A stretch of DNA of 64,000 bases, from the NCBI GenBank assembly GCA_035530135.1, contig DATKVJ010000021.1, positions 1 to 64,000 of the forward strand, in the 5' to 3' direction. Below are positions 40,345-49,094 of this stretch, piece after piece. Both the position numbers and the translations under genes were made by a program. The notes under the pieces are model-generated. The model had not been told where the DNA came from. It worked only from the letters and a program-made list of their open reading frames with translations, and did no database searches. Source of the stretch: CAIYYX01 sp035530135. Its GTDB lineage: Bacteria; Pseudomonadota; Gammaproteobacteria; Burkholderiales; Rhodocyclaceae. Positions within the stretch are counted from its first letter, which is position 1, and each line of letters opens with the position of its first letter.

Positions 40345-41727
40345 ATGCGCATCCACATCCTCGGCATCTGCGGCACTTTCATGGGCGGCGTGGCCTTGCT
40401 GGCGCGGGCCGCGGGTCATCAGGTCACCGGCTGCGACGCCAATGTCTATCCGCCGATGAGCAGTCAGCTGGAGGCTCAGGGAATTGCGCTGACCGAGGGC
40501 TATTCTGCCGGTCAGGTCGCTGTGAACCCCGATCTGTTCGTGGTCGGCAACGCGATTTCGCGCGGCAACCCTCTGCTCGAAGAGATCCTGGCCCGCAACC
40601 TGGCTTACGTTTCCGGCCCGCAGTGGCTGGCGGAGCACATCCTGCCCGGCCGCTGGGTGCTCGGCGTGGCCGGTACCCACGGCAAGACCACGACCACCGC
40701 GATGCTGGCGTGGATACTGGAGGAGGCCGGGCTCGCCCCCGGCTTCCTGATCGGCGGCGTGCCGCAGGACTTCGGCGTTTCGGCGCGACTCACCGATTCG
40801 CCCTTTTTCGTCATCGAGGCGGACGAATACGACACCGCCTTCTGCGACAAGCGCTCGAAATTCCTGCACTACCGTCCCAGGACCGCGATCCTGAACAACC
40901 TCGAGTTCGATCATGCGGACATCTTCAGCGATCTTGCGGCGATCGAGACACAATTCCATCACTTGGTGCGTACCCTGCCGAACAATGGCCTGATCGTCGC
41001 CAATGGCGCCGAGCCCGCGCTGAAACGCGTTCTCGACCGCGGCTGCTGGACGCCGGTGGAGTGGTTCAACGTGCCCGACGCTTGGCAGGCCGGGCCGGAG
41101 GCCAGCGATGGCCGCTTTCCCGTGACCCTGGCGGGGCGCGAAATCGGCAGCACCCGCCTGGCCCTGCCCGGCGCCCACAACCGCGCCAATGCGCTCGCCG
41201 CGCTGGCGGCGGCCCGTCACGCCGGCGTGTCCGCAGACATGGCGTTGCAGGCGCTGTCGCGCTTCAAGGGCGTCAAGCGGCGAATGGAGGTGCGCGGCGA
41301 GGTGCGCGGCGTGACGGTCTATGACGATTTTGCCCATCACCCGACGGCCATCGCGGCGACCATCGCCGGATTGCGCGGGACGATCGGGAAGGGGCGTGTC
41401 CTCGCGGTGCTCGAGCCGCGTTCGAACACCATGAAACTCGGCGTCATGAAGGGTCTGCTGCCGGGCAGCCTGGCCGGAGCCGACGCGGTGTTCTGCTATG
41501 GCAAGAACCTCGGCTGGGACGCGCTAGCCGCGCTGGCGCCGCTGGGTGGCAAGGCGCAGGTATTTGAACAGCTCGCGGCACTGGTCGCCGCGGTTGTCGC
41601 GGAGGCTCGCGCAGGCGACCGGATCTTGGTGATGAGCAACGGCAGTTTTGGCGGCGTCCATGAATTGCTGCTTGCCGCAATCGCAGCTAATGACACCTTA
41701 TCGCCCCATAAAATATATAAACCTTAA
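40345..41727 (+). CDS. mpl: Mpl, UDP-N-acetylmuramate:L-Ala-gamma-D-Glu-meso-DAP ligase
   Basis: Peptidoglycan recycling enzyme that joins the recovered tripeptide to UDP-MurNAc in the cytoplasm. 460 residues, normal for Mpl. N-terminal MRIHILGICGTFMGGVALL; the P-loop GVAGTHGKTTTTAMLAW; the Mur-ligase core FFVIEADEYDTAFCDKRSKF; LEFDHADIFSD; and the C-terminal KRRMEVRGEVRGVTVYDDFAHHPTA (distributed over two short motifs). The ATG matches the family start; longer readings overlap the divergent gene. Confidence 0.96.
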   Translation: MRIHILGICGTFMGGVALLARAAGHQVTGCDANVYPPMSSQLEAQGIALTEGYSAGQVAVNPDLFVVGNAISRGNPLLEEILARNLAYVSGPQWLAEHILPGRWVLGVAGTHGKTTTTAMLAWILEEAGLAPGFLIGGVPQDFGVSARLTDSPFFVIEADEYDTAFCDKRSKFLHYRPRTAILNNLEFDHADIFSDLAAIETQFHHLVRTLPNNGLIVANGAEPALKRVLDRGCWTPVEWFNVPDAWQAGPEASDGRFPVTLAGREIGSTRLALPGAHNRANALAALAAARHAGVSADMALQALSRFKGVKRRMEVRGEVRGVTVYDDFAHHPTAIAATIAGLRGTIGKGRVLAVLEPRSNTMKLGVMKGLLPGSLAGADAVFCYGKNLGWDALAALAPLGGKAQVFEQLAALVAAVVAEARAGDRILVMSNGSFGGVHELLLAAIAANDTLSPHKIYKP

Positions 41728-42027
41728 ATTATAATGGTTGAAGATAAATCCGGGCTGTGATAAATTTTCTCGGCCTCGTTTGCCGGCGCGAACAGCTCCT
41801 ACCGACTTGCGGCTAGACGCAGGCATGGAGCGTATGAGGGCTTGAGGGAGAGTCGGGGAGTCGCGTTTCAAGAGCCTGTTCCAGGCGGACGTCGGCGCCA
41901 GCTGACTGAGTGATGCGCGAAGTGTCGTTGTTCTACCGCCTTCAGATCTTCGATAAAGTGAAATATCGCCGCCGGCTGCGACGAGGGGATTGATTTGGAA
42001 ACGCATATCAAAACGGGGTTTATCAAT
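41728..42027. other. Intergenic region upstream of the cox operon
   Basis: About 300 bases without a credible gene. The first 30 bases after mpl are AT-rich and contain a TATAAT at 41730-41735, with no good -35 box. The rest is of ordinary composition. A reading frame on the minus strand crosses it but has no homologous-looking content. I see no strong terminator after mpl; the region presumably carries the promoter for coxB. Confidence 0.5.
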
Positions 42028-43170
42028 ATGACCAAGCAAGCACGGTGCGCAAGCGTGCCTCGTCTGGCGGCATTAGCGGTTCTAGGGCTGCTGAGCAGGG
42101 CGGCTGGCGCTGCCTACGAAGTGAACTTCCAGGAACCCGCCACCGCGCTGGCCCAGGAGGTCTATGACCTGCACATGTGGATGATGGGCGTTTGCCTCAC
42201 CATCTTCGTCATCGTGTTCGGGGTGATGTTCTATTCGGTCATCAGGCATCGCAAGTCATCGGGCGGGACGCCGGCCAACTTCCACGAGAACACCCAAGTC
42301 GAGATTCTGTGGACCGCGATCCCGTTTCTGATCCTCATCGCCATTTCTTGGCCGGTCACCAAGACGCTGCTCGCGATGAGAGACTCCTCCAATTCCGACA
42401 TCACCATCAAGGCGACCGGCTACCAATGGAAGTGGGGCTACGACTACCTGAACGGGGAGGGTGAGGGGATCAAGTTCATGAGCGTCCTCTCCACCCCCGA
42501 AGATCAACTCGACGGCAAGGCGGCCAAGGACCCGCACTACCTGCTCGAGGTCGATAATCACCTGGTCGTGCCGGTGGGCAAGAAGATCCGCATCCTGACG
42601 ACCTCCAACGACGTCATCCACGCCTGGTTTGTCCCGTCGCTCGGGGTCCAGCAGGACGCGATTCCCGGCTTCATCCGGGATACCTGGTTCCGCGCCGACC
42701 GGGAGGGGGTGTTCCGCGGCCAGTGCGCGCAATTGTGCGGCAAGGGCCACGGCTTCATGCCGATCGTGGTGGATGTGGTGTCCGAGAAAAAATACGCCGC
42801 CTGGGTGGCCGAGCAGAAGCAGAGGATGGCGGCCAGCGCCGAGGATGTGAACAAGGTTTGGCAGTTCGCGGATCTGATGAAGCACGGCCATGAGGTGTTC
42901 GTCAAGAACTGCGCCGCTTGCCACCAGCTGACCGGCAAGGGTATCCCCGGAGTGTTTCCGGCCCTGGACGGCTCCAAGGTCGCGAACGGCCCCAGGATCG
43001 AGCACATCAAGACGGTGCTGAACGGCCGTCCGGGTACGGCGATGGCGGCCTTCGGCAAGCAATTGTCCGACACCGACATCGCGGCGGTGATCACCTATGA
43101 GCGCAACTCCTGGAGCAACAAGACCGGAGATGCCATCCAGCCGTCCGAGGTCAAGGCGGCGCGCCGCTGA
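42028..43170 (+). CDS. coxB: Cytochrome c oxidase subunit II fused to a cytochrome c domain
   Basis: Electron-entry subunit of an aa3/caa3-type oxidase. 380 residues. A signal sequence (about 1-28) and two transmembrane helices (about 52-72 and 95-115) precede the periplasmic CuA cupredoxin domain. CuA ligands His198, Cys233, Cys237, His241 and Met244 lie in VIHAW and CAQLCGKGHGFMP. A C-terminal class I cytochrome c domain has NCAACHQ (Cys295, Cys298, His299) and probable axial Met in GTAMAAF. I chose ATG 42028 over an upstream TTG because the signal peptide starts there. The fused heme domain makes it a subunit II of caa3 architecture. Confidence 0.95.
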   Translation: MTKQARCASVPRLAALAVLGLLSRAAGAAYEVNFQEPATALAQEVYDLHMWMMGVCLTIFVIVFGVMFYSVIRHRKSSGGTPANFHENTQVEILWTAIPFLILIAISWPVTKTLLAMRDSSNSDITIKATGYQWKWGYDYLNGEGEGIKFMSVLSTPEDQLDGKAAKDPHYLLEVDNHLVVPVGKKIRILTTSNDVIHAWFVPSLGVQQDAIPGFIRDTWFRADREGVFRGQCAQLCGKGHGFMPIVVDVVSEKKYAAWVAEQKQRMAASAEDVNKVWQFADLMKHGHEVFVKNCAACHQLTGKGIPGVFPALDGSKVANGPRIEHIKTVLNGRPGTAMAAFGKQLSDTDIAAVITYERNSWSNKTGDAIQPSEVKAARR

Positions 43171-43218
43171 CCGCGTCAGGGCGAGATGCAATAGCATAAT
43201 CGAATACAGGAGAGCACG

Positions 43219-44802
43219 ATGGAAGCAACGGCAATAGGGCATGCGGATGCGCATGATCATGGGCATCAGCCGACCGGCCTGAAGCGCTGGCTGACGACGA
43301 CCAACCACAAGGACATCGGTACGATGTACCTGTGGTTCAGTTTCACCATGTTCATCGTCGGCGGCATCATGGCGCTGCTCATCCGCGCCGAGTTGTTCCA
43401 GCCCGGCCTGCAGTTCCTGGAGCCCGAGCGCTACAACCAGATCGTCACCCTGCACGGCCTGATCATGGTCTTCGGCGCGATCATGCCGGCCTTCGTCGGC
43501 TTCGCCAACTGGATGATCCCATTGCAGATCGGCGCCTCGGACATGGCCTTCGGCCGCCTCAACAACTGGAGTTTCTGGCTGCTGATCCCGGCCAGCCTGC
43601 TGCTCGTCACCTCCCTCGTCGTGCCCGGCGGCGCCGCCGGCGTCGGCTGGACCCTCTATCCGCCCCTGTCGATACAGATGGGGATGGGCATGGACCTGAC
43701 GATTTTCGCGGTGCACATCCTCGGCATTTCCTCGATCCTCGGTTCGATCAACATCATCACCACCATCCTCAACCTGCGCGCGCCGGGGATGACGTTGATG
43801 AAAATGCCCATGTTCGCCTGGACCTGGCTGATCACCGCCTTCCTGATCATCGCGGTGATGCCGGTCTTCGCCGGGGCGGTGACCATGCTCCTGACCGACC
43901 GCCATTTCGGCACGAGCTTCTTCAGCGCCGCCGGCGGCGGCGATCCGGTGCTATACCAGCACGTCTTCTGGTTCTTCGGCCACCCCGAGGTCTATATCGT
44001 GATCCTGCCCGGGTTCGGCATCATCTCCCAGGTGGTCCCCGCCTTCTCGCGCAAGCCACTGTTCGGCTATACCTCGATGGTGTATGCCACGGCCTCGATC
44101 GCGATCCTGTCCTTCTTCGTCTGGGGTCACCACATGTTTACCTCGGGCATGCCCGTGGCCGGACAGCTGTTCTACATGTACGCGACCATGCTGATCGCCG
44201 TTCCCACGGGAGTGAAGGTGTTCAACTGGATCGCCACGATGTGGCGCGGGGCGCTGAGTTTCGAGACCCCGATGTTGTTTGCGCTCGGTTTCATCTTCCT
44301 GTTTACCATGGGGGGCTTCTCGGGTCTGGTGCTGGCGATGACCGCGGTAGACGTGCAATTGCACAACACCTATTACGTGGTGGCTCATTTCCACTACACG
44401 ATGGTCGCCGGCGCGCTGTTCTCGGCCTTCGCCGCGGTCTATTACTGGCTGCCTAAGTGGACCGGTCACATGTACAACGAGAGGCTCGGGAAAACGCATT
44501 TCTGGCTGACGATGGTTTTCTTCAACATGACCTTCTTCGTCCAGCACTTCCTGGGCCTGGCCGGGATGCCGCGCCGCGTTCCTGACTATGCGCTGCAGTT
44601 CGCAGACTTCAACATGATCTCCTCGATCGGCGCATTCGGCCTGGGGCTTTCCCAGTTGCTGTTCCTCTACGTGGTGATCACCTGCATCAAGGGCGGACCC
44701 AAGGCCGCGGCCAAGCCCTGGGACGGCGCGGAGGGGCTGGAGTGGGAGGTGCCGTCGCCGGCCCCCTATCACACCTGGGAAACCCAGCCGCAGGTGAAAT
44801 GA
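43219..44802 (+). CDS. coxA: Cytochrome c oxidase subunit I
   Basis: Catalytic heme-copper subunit that reduces oxygen and pumps protons. 527 residues, 12 transmembrane helices. Visible hallmarks: TLHGLIMVFGAIMP with a heme a ligand His, WFFGHPEVYIVILPGFG with CuB His and the D-channel Glu, WGHHMFTSGM with the CuB His pair, and NTYYVVAHFHYTM with the heme ligands. This is an A-type oxidase. Ribosome site AGGAG before the ATG. Its stop overlaps the small membrane-protein gene (ATGA). Confidence 0.97.
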   Translation: MEATAIGHADAHDHGHQPTGLKRWLTTTNHKDIGTMYLWFSFTMFIVGGIMALLIRAELFQPGLQFLEPERYNQIVTLHGLIMVFGAIMPAFVGFANWMIPLQIGASDMAFGRLNNWSFWLLIPASLLLVTSLVVPGGAAGVGWTLYPPLSIQMGMGMDLTIFAVHILGISSILGSINIITTILNLRAPGMTLMKMPMFAWTWLITAFLIIAVMPVFAGAVTMLLTDRHFGTSFFSAAGGGDPVLYQHVFWFFGHPEVYIVILPGFGIISQVVPAFSRKPLFGYTSMVYATASIAILSFFVWGHHMFTSGMPVAGQLFYMYATMLIAVPTGVKVFNWIATMWRGALSFETPMLFALGFIFLFTMGGFSGLVLAMTAVDVQLHNTYYVVAHFHYTMVAGALFSAFAAVYYWLPKWTGHMYNERLGKTHFWLTMVFFNMTFFVQHFLGLAGMPRRVPDYALQFADFNMISSIGAFGLGLSQLLFLYVVITCIKGGPKAAAKPWDGAEGLEWEVPSPAPYHTWETQPQVK

Positions 44803-44942
44803 GAGAACTGGAAACGACGATGCAAACTCCGGACAAGGGCGCCCAGGGCCGACGCAATCAGCGCCTGGGCTTGATCCTGGGAGCGGTGGCGCTGGCGTTC
44901 TTCTTCGGCTACATCCTTCGCGCCTGGTTGCTGGGACGATGA
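44799..44942 (+). CDS. Small single-span membrane protein of the cox cluster
   Basis: A 47-residue protein, or 40 residues if translation starts at the second ATG (44820). A basic N-terminal stretch (QGRRNQRLG) precedes one transmembrane helix (LILGAVALAFFFGYILRAWL). Small proteins at this position, between coxA and ctaG, are common in betaproteobacteria and are called cytochrome oxidase small assembly proteins; no biochemical role can be read from the sequence. It overlaps coxA (ATGA) and ctaG (ATGA), which supports that it is translated. Confidence 0.75.
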   Translation: MRELETTMQTPDKGAQGRRNQRLGLILGAVALAFFFGYILRAWLLGR

Positions 44943-45505
44943 GCGCCGCTTCCCGGTCCGGTAATCGCAAGACCCTGATCAAGCTCGCGCTGTTCTCGAC
45001 CTTGATGTTCGGTTTCGGTTACGCCTTGGTGCCGCTCTATTCGGTGTTCTGCCGCGTGACCGGTCTGAACCAGGTCGGTTCGAGTTTGCACGCCACGCCG
45101 GTCAACACCCAGGTGGATCAGAGCCGGGTGGTGGATGTCGAGTTCGATTCGAACGTCCATGACATGCCCTGGAAGTTCCGCCCCTTGCAATCCCACATGC
45201 TGGTGCATCCGGGCGCGGTTTCACAGGCGACATTCGAAGTGGTGAATGACAAGAACGAGGCGGTGACCGGTCAGGCCATCCCCAGCTACGGGCCGCGCGA
45301 GGCGGCCCAGTATTTCCATAAGCTCAGCTGCTTCTGTTTCAGCAAGCAGACCGTCGCAGCCGGACAGACCAAGAAGATGCCGGTGGTATTCGTGGTCGAT
45401 CCGTCCTTGCCCAAGGACATCAATACCATCACGCTGTCCTATACCTTTTTCGAGGTCGAGGGCAATAGTCATGCTGAGAGCGGTACGCCTCCGAGCAGAT
45501 CATGA
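44939..45505 (+). CDS. ctaG: CtaG/Cox11, copper-delivery protein for cytochrome oxidase CuB
   Basis: Inserts copper into the CuB site of subunit I. 188 residues. One N-terminal transmembrane helix (LIKLALFSTLMFGFGYALVP) with the family signature VPLYSVFCRVTG, followed by a periplasmic immunoglobulin-like domain. The copper-binding pair is in KLSCFCFSKQ. DPSLPKDINTITLSYTFF near the end is also typical. Start and stop both overlap neighbours by four bases. Confidence 0.96.
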   Translation: MSAASRSGNRKTLIKLALFSTLMFGFGYALVPLYSVFCRVTGLNQVGSSLHATPVNTQVDQSRVVDVEFDSNVHDMPWKFRPLQSHMLVHPGAVSQATFEVVNDKNEAVTGQAIPSYGPREAAQYFHKLSCFCFSKQTVAAGQTKKMPVVFVVDPSLPKDINTITLSYTFFEVEGNSHAESGTPPSRS

Positions 45506-45726
45506 ATGAGCAGCGCGGCGAACGAAGCGGCGGTTTTCTACAGGCGGCAAGAACGATCTTCTGGGCGTTTTTCGGGGTTAGGCGCCGCAAGCATAGCGAG
45601 TTCGATGCCGCCAGCCTGACCCCGGCGCAGATCATAGCGGCGGGAATTCTGGGCGGGGTGGTGTTTGTTCTGGTGCTGGTGGTCGTGGTCAGGCTCGTCA
45701 TCATGGGCCACGGAGCAACAACTTGA
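45502..45726 (+). CDS. DUF2970-type small membrane protein
   Basis: A 74-residue protein with an amphipathic start (GGFLQAARTIFWAFFGVRRR) and one transmembrane helix (IIAAGILGGVVFVLVLVVVV). This small family is found within cox clusters of betaproteobacteria between ctaG and coxC; its function is not known to me, and an assembly role is only inferred from position. It overlaps ctaG (ATGA) and lies 13 bases ahead of coxC. Confidence 0.85.
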   Translation: MNEQRGERSGGFLQAARTIFWAFFGVRRRKHSEFDAASLTPAQIIAAGILGGVVFVLVLVVVVRLVIMGHGATT

Positions 45727-45739
45727 GAGGAGAAGGGAA

Positions 45740-46588
45740 ATGACGCAGGAAGCTAGCTACTATTACGTGCCGAGCCCGTCCTATTGGCCGCTGGTCGGGG
45801 CGTTAGCGCTGCTGCTGCTGGCTTCGGGGGCGGTATTGTGGGTCAACCACTATCATGCCGGCCCGCTGGTCGTGGCCGCCGGCTTCGCGGTATTGATCTT
45901 CATGATGGCGGGATGGTTCCGCACGGTGATCCGGGAATCGGAGGGCGGACTGTACAACAAGCGGGTGGATTCCTCGTTCCGTTGGGCGATGAGCTGGTTC
46001 ATCTTTTCCGAGGTGATGTTCTTCGCCGCCTTCTTCGGTGCCCTGTTCTACGCCCGGGTGCTGTCGATTCCGGATCTCGCCAGCGGCGAGACGCAGTCGC
46101 TCTGGCCGCACTTCGCCGCCATCTGGCCCAATGCCGGCCCGGCTTTCAAGGGCAGCTTCAGCCCGATGGAGGCGATGGGCATTCCCGCCATCAATACCCT
46201 GCTGCTGCTCAGCTCGGGTGCTACCCTGACCTGGGCGCATTGGGGGCTACTGAAGAACAAGCGCACCCAGCTCACGCTCGGCCTGATCCTGACCATCGCC
46301 CTGGGTGTGACCTTCCTGACGCTGCAGGTGCACGAATATTCCCATGCCTACGCCGAGATGAATCTGAAGCTGACCACCGGCATCTACGGCACCACCTTCT
46401 TCATGCTGACCGGCTTCCACGGCCTGCACGTGACGATCGGCGTGACCATGCTGACCGTCATGTTGTTCCGCGTGCTGGCCGGCCATTTCAAGCCCGACCA
46501 CCACTTCGGCTTCGAGGCGGTGGCCTGGTACTGGCACTTTGTCGATGTCGTCTGGCTGCTGCTGTTCGTGGTGGTGTATTGGCTATAA
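45740..46588 (+). CDS. coxC: Cytochrome c oxidase subunit III
   Basis: Membrane subunit that stabilises the oxidase and its proton uptake. 282 residues with seven hydrophobic helices. Motifs: SYWPLVGALALLLLASG, SSFRWAMSWFIFSEVMFF with the conserved Glu, FSPMEAMGIPAINTLLLLSS, and GFEAVAWYWHFVDVVWLLLF at the end. The ATG has AGAAGGG at ideal spacing. It is followed by an intrinsic terminator, ending the first cox transcript. Confidence 0.97.
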   Translation: MTQEASYYYVPSPSYWPLVGALALLLLASGAVLWVNHYHAGPLVVAAGFAVLIFMMAGWFRTVIRESEGGLYNKRVDSSFRWAMSWFIFSEVMFFAAFFGALFYARVLSIPDLASGETQSLWPHFAAIWPNAGPAFKGSFSPMEAMGIPAINTLLLLSSGATLTWAHWGLLKNKRTQLTLGLILTIALGVTFLTLQVHEYSHAYAEMNLKLTTGIYGTTFFMLTGFHGLHVTIGVTMLTVMLFRVLAGHFKPDHHFGFEAVAWYWHFVDVVWLLLFVVVYWL

Positions 46589-46635
46589 TCTGCGGGCCCG
46601 GGAGGGGGAACCCGAGCGGGCTGCGCCGCGCACAC

Positions 46636-46662
46636 GCCGCACTTGGTGCGGCGGCTTTTTTT
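46636..46662 (+). terminator. Rho-independent terminator after coxC
   Basis: Stem GCCGCAC (46636-46642), loop TTG, stem GTGCGGC (46646-46652), then GGC and seven T. This marks the end of the coxB-coxC transcript. The DUF2909 gene on the other strand ends nine bases beyond. Confidence 0.85.
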
Positions 46663-46670
46663 GAGGGGCG

Positions 46671-46865
46671 CTAAGCCCTCCCGCCGATGATGCCGAAGTG
46701 GTAGCCGGCCATCAACAGGACGAACAGCAGGATCGAGAGGCCGACCCGGAGGGTGAGGGCCTTGACCGTGCGCTGGGAGCCGGGCTTGTCGGAGAACAAG
46801 AAGAACAAGGCCGAGCCCAAGCTGCCGAGTATGGCCAGGAGCAGCGCGATGACGATGATTCTCAC
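46671..46865 (-). CDS. DUF2909-like twin-transmembrane protein
   Basis: A 64-residue protein made almost entirely of two helices, IIVIALLLAILGSLGSALFF and RVGLSILLFVLLMAGYHFGI, joined by a polar loop (FSDKPGSQRTVKAL). It starts with GTG (46865) preceded by GAGGG at good spacing. It sits between coxC and SURF1 on the opposite strand, its usual place in betaproteobacterial cox clusters. Function is unknown; an oxidase-related role is inferred from that conserved position. Eighteen bases separate its start from the divergent SURF1 gene. Confidence 0.85.
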   Translation of the reverse strand: MRIIVIALLLAILGSLGSALFFLFSDKPGSQRTVKALTLRVGLSILLFVLLMAGYHFGIIGGRA

Positions 46866-46883
46866 GGAATACCCTCTTTGAAA

Positions 46884-47621
46884 ATGCGACAGTCTAGCGC
46901 ATCCGACGGGCGCCCGAAGCGGCCGGCATCTAGGTTTTGGCCGACCGTCGCCGCGATCGTCGTGGTCGTCGTCACCGTCCTGCTGGGGCGCTGGCAGTTG
47001 GACCGGGCGCACATGAGGGAAGCGCGGCAGGCGCGCTTTGATGCCTTGGCGAAGCTGGCTCCCGTCGCCATCGGCGGCGAGCTGGTCGACGGCAACAGCC
47101 TTGATTATCACCGGGTGGTCGCTCGCGGCCGCTGGTTGACGCAGTACGGGATCTTTCTCGACAACCAGGTGCATCAGGGACAGGATGGCTATGATGTCTA
47201 TATGCCCCTGAGGCTGGAAGACAGCGAGCTCTGTCTCTTGGTCGACCGCGGCTGGGTCGCCGCCGGCTCGGACCGCGCGCACTTGCCGGCGATCAAGACC
47301 CCGGCTGGCAGCGTTGAGGTCCTGGGCGGCGTTCAATTGCCACCGAGGTTCAAAGAATTCGGCAGCACTTACAAGGAGGGCCGGATCTGGGAGAACGTCA
47401 CACAGGAACGCTTCCGCGCATGGTCGGGTCTCAAGCTGCAGCCGGTGATCATCCGGCAGACCAACGAGCCGGGGGACGGACTGATCAGGGACTGGCCCAG
47501 GCCCGATTCCGGCGCCGACCGGAACCGCGGCTACGCCTTTCAGTGGTTCGCTTTTGCTGTACTGGCCTGCCTGTTGTGGGCTTATCATTTTTTTCGAAGA
47601 GGTTCCCCTGATGTCGACTAA
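46884..47621 (+). CDS. SURF1-family cytochrome oxidase assembly protein
   Basis: Helps heme a insertion into subunit I. 245 residues. The family topology of two terminal transmembrane helices around a periplasmic domain is clear: VAAIVVVVVTVLLGRWQLDR at the N-terminus and FQWFAFAVLACLLWAYHFF at the C-terminus. Other motifs are GRWLTQYGIFLDNQ and LLVDRGWVAAGSDR. No ribosome site is obvious before the ATG, which is only 18 bases from the divergent DUF2909 gene. Its end overlaps the next gene by 11 bases. Confidence 0.93.
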   Translation: MRQSSASDGRPKRPASRFWPTVAAIVVVVVTVLLGRWQLDRAHMREARQARFDALAKLAPVAIGGELVDGNSLDYHRVVARGRWLTQYGIFLDNQVHQGQDGYDVYMPLRLEDSELCLLVDRGWVAAGSDRAHLPAIKTPAGSVEVLGGVQLPPRFKEFGSTYKEGRIWENVTQERFRAWSGLKLQPVIIRQTNEPGDGLIRDWPRPDSGADRNRGYAFQWFAFAVLACLLWAYHFFRRGSPDVD

Positions 47622-48174
47622 TGGCCGCCGAACGCTCCTGTTGCTTGGGGTAATTTCCGTGCTTCCCATGCTCGCCGCCTACGTCGTCTATTTGAACTGG
47701 CGCCCGGCGCATAGCGTCAATCACGGCGAGTTGATCGCAAGCCGTAGGCTGCCGAGCGGCCTGCTGACTGACCTGGCCGGCAAACCTTTCTCGAGCGATG
47801 TGCTGCACGGCAAGTGGCAGCTGGTCACCATACAGCCGCCGTCGTGCGACCGAAGATGCCAGCGCAGCCTCTATTACATCCGCCAGGTACGCCTGACCCA
47901 GGGCGAGAACATGAGCCGGGTCGGGCGACTGTGGCTGCTCTCCGGCGCCGGCGTTCCGGATCCGAAGCTGCTGGCCGAGCATTCCGGACTCCTGGTGGCG
48001 CGCGCCCAGGATCCGGCCTGGCTGTCGGCGTTTCCGGCCAAGCGCGATCCGTCCGCGCACATCTACCTGATCGATCCGCTCGGCAACTTCGTGTTGCGCT
48101 ACGACGACGGTGCGGACCCGAAGGGCATGATCAAGGATCTGACGCGCCTGCTCCAGGTTTCCCAGATCGGTTGA
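47611..48174 (+). CDS. Membrane-anchored SCO-like/thioredoxin-like oxidase assembly protein
   Basis: A 187-residue protein with an N-terminal transmembrane anchor (TLLLLGVISVLPMLAAYVVY) and a periplasmic thioredoxin-like fold. GKWQLVTIQPPSCDRRCQRS contains a CxxxC pair like the copper site of Sco1 and SenC. The C-terminal strand HIYLIDPLGNFVLRYDDGAD with GMIKDLTRLL also fits. Homologues at this site are often annotated only as hypothetical. A role in delivering copper or reducing cysteines of the CuA site is inferred. It overlaps SURF1 and is followed, after 35 bases, by ctaB; ctaA, often found here, is absent. Confidence 0.78.
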   Translation: MSTNGRRTLLLLGVISVLPMLAAYVVYLNWRPAHSVNHGELIASRRLPSGLLTDLAGKPFSSDVLHGKWQLVTIQPPSCDRRCQRSLYYIRQVRLTQGENMSRVGRLWLLSGAGVPDPKLLAEHSGLLVARAQDPAWLSAFPAKRDPSAHIYLIDPLGNFVLRYDDGADPKGMIKDLTRLLQVSQIG

Positions 48175-48209
48175 CTTCGGGTACGCACCACAGCGATGAT
48201 GAACGAGTC

Positions 48210-49094
48210 ATGACCAGTATCTCCATCCAGCCCGCAATGCGCCAGGTCAGCGAGTATCTCGCCTTGACCAAGCCGCGCGTGATCACGCTGATCGTCTTTT
48301 GCGCCTTCATCGGCATGCTGCTGGCCCCGACCGACCGCATGACCCCGGGGCTGGTCTTAGCAGCGACGCTGGGCATAACCCTGGTCGCCGCGGCTGCCGC
48401 GGCGCTGAACTGCCTGATCGAGCAGAAAATCGACAGCGTCATGGCCAGGACGCGGGCGCGTCCGCTGCCGCGCGGAGCGCTCTCAGGGAGGGCCACGCTG
48501 ATCTGGTCGGCCGGGCTCTGTCTCGCCGGCATGGCCATCCTCTACTACGGGGTCAATGCGCTGACGGCATGGCTGACGCTGGCCACCTTCATCGGCTACG
48601 CGATCATCTATACCGTCATTCTGAAGCCCTTGACGCCGCAGAATATCGTGATCGGCGGACTCTCCGGCGCCATGCCGCCGGTGCTCGGCTGGGCCGCCAT
48701 GACCGGAGAAGTGAGCGGCCAGGCTTGGCTGCTCGCTCTGATCATCTTCGTCTGGACACCGCCCCACTTCTGGGCGCTGGCGCTCTATCGGAGCCGGGAA
48801 TACGCCACGGCCGGCGTGCCGATGCTGCCGGTCACCCACGGTTCCCGATTCACCGGCCTGCATATCTTCCTCTACACCTGGCTGCTGACGGCCGTGACGC
48901 TGATGCCCTTCGTCATCCGCATGAGCGGCTGGTTCTATCTGGTGCCCGTGCTCGTTTTGGACGGAATCTTCCTCGCCTATGCCTGGCTGCTGTGGCGCGA
49001 TTACAGCGACCGCGTGGCGCAAAAGACCTTCCGCTATTCGATCTTCTATCTCTCCGCCCTGTTCTCGGCCCTGCTGATCGACCATTACCTATGA
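48210..49094 (+). CDS. ctaB: Protoheme IX farnesyltransferase (heme O synthase)
   Basis: Attaches a farnesyl group to heme b to give heme o, the precursor of heme a. 294 residues, a UbiA-fold membrane protein with about eight helices. Motifs: LTKPRVITLIVFCAFIGMLL, LNCLIEQKIDSVMARTRARP (the first Asp-rich substrate site NxxxDxxxD variant), GYAIIYTVILKPLTPQN and WTPPHFWALALYRSREY. The ATG matches the family start. Its end overlaps sco by four bases. Also called cyoE in quinol oxidase clusters. Confidence 0.96.
   Translation: MTSISIQPAMRQVSEYLALTKPRVITLIVFCAFIGMLLAPTDRMTPGLVLAATLGITLVAAAAAALNCLIEQKIDSVMARTRARPLPRGALSGRATLIWSAGLCLAGMAILYYGVNALTAWLTLATFIGYAIIYTVILKPLTPQNIVIGGLSGAMPPVLGWAAMTGEVSGQAWLLALIIFVWTPPHFWALALYRSREYATAGVPMLPVTHGSRFTGLHIFLYTWLLTAVTLMPFVIRMSGWFYLVPVLVLDGIFLAYAWLLWRDYSDRVAQKTFRYSIFYLSALFSALLIDHYL

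Noticed and set aside
41698..42039. 113-codon reading frame on the minus strand upstream of coxB
   Set aside because: It overlaps the end of mpl and the start of coxB, has no recognisable domain and no ribosome site, and fits chance.
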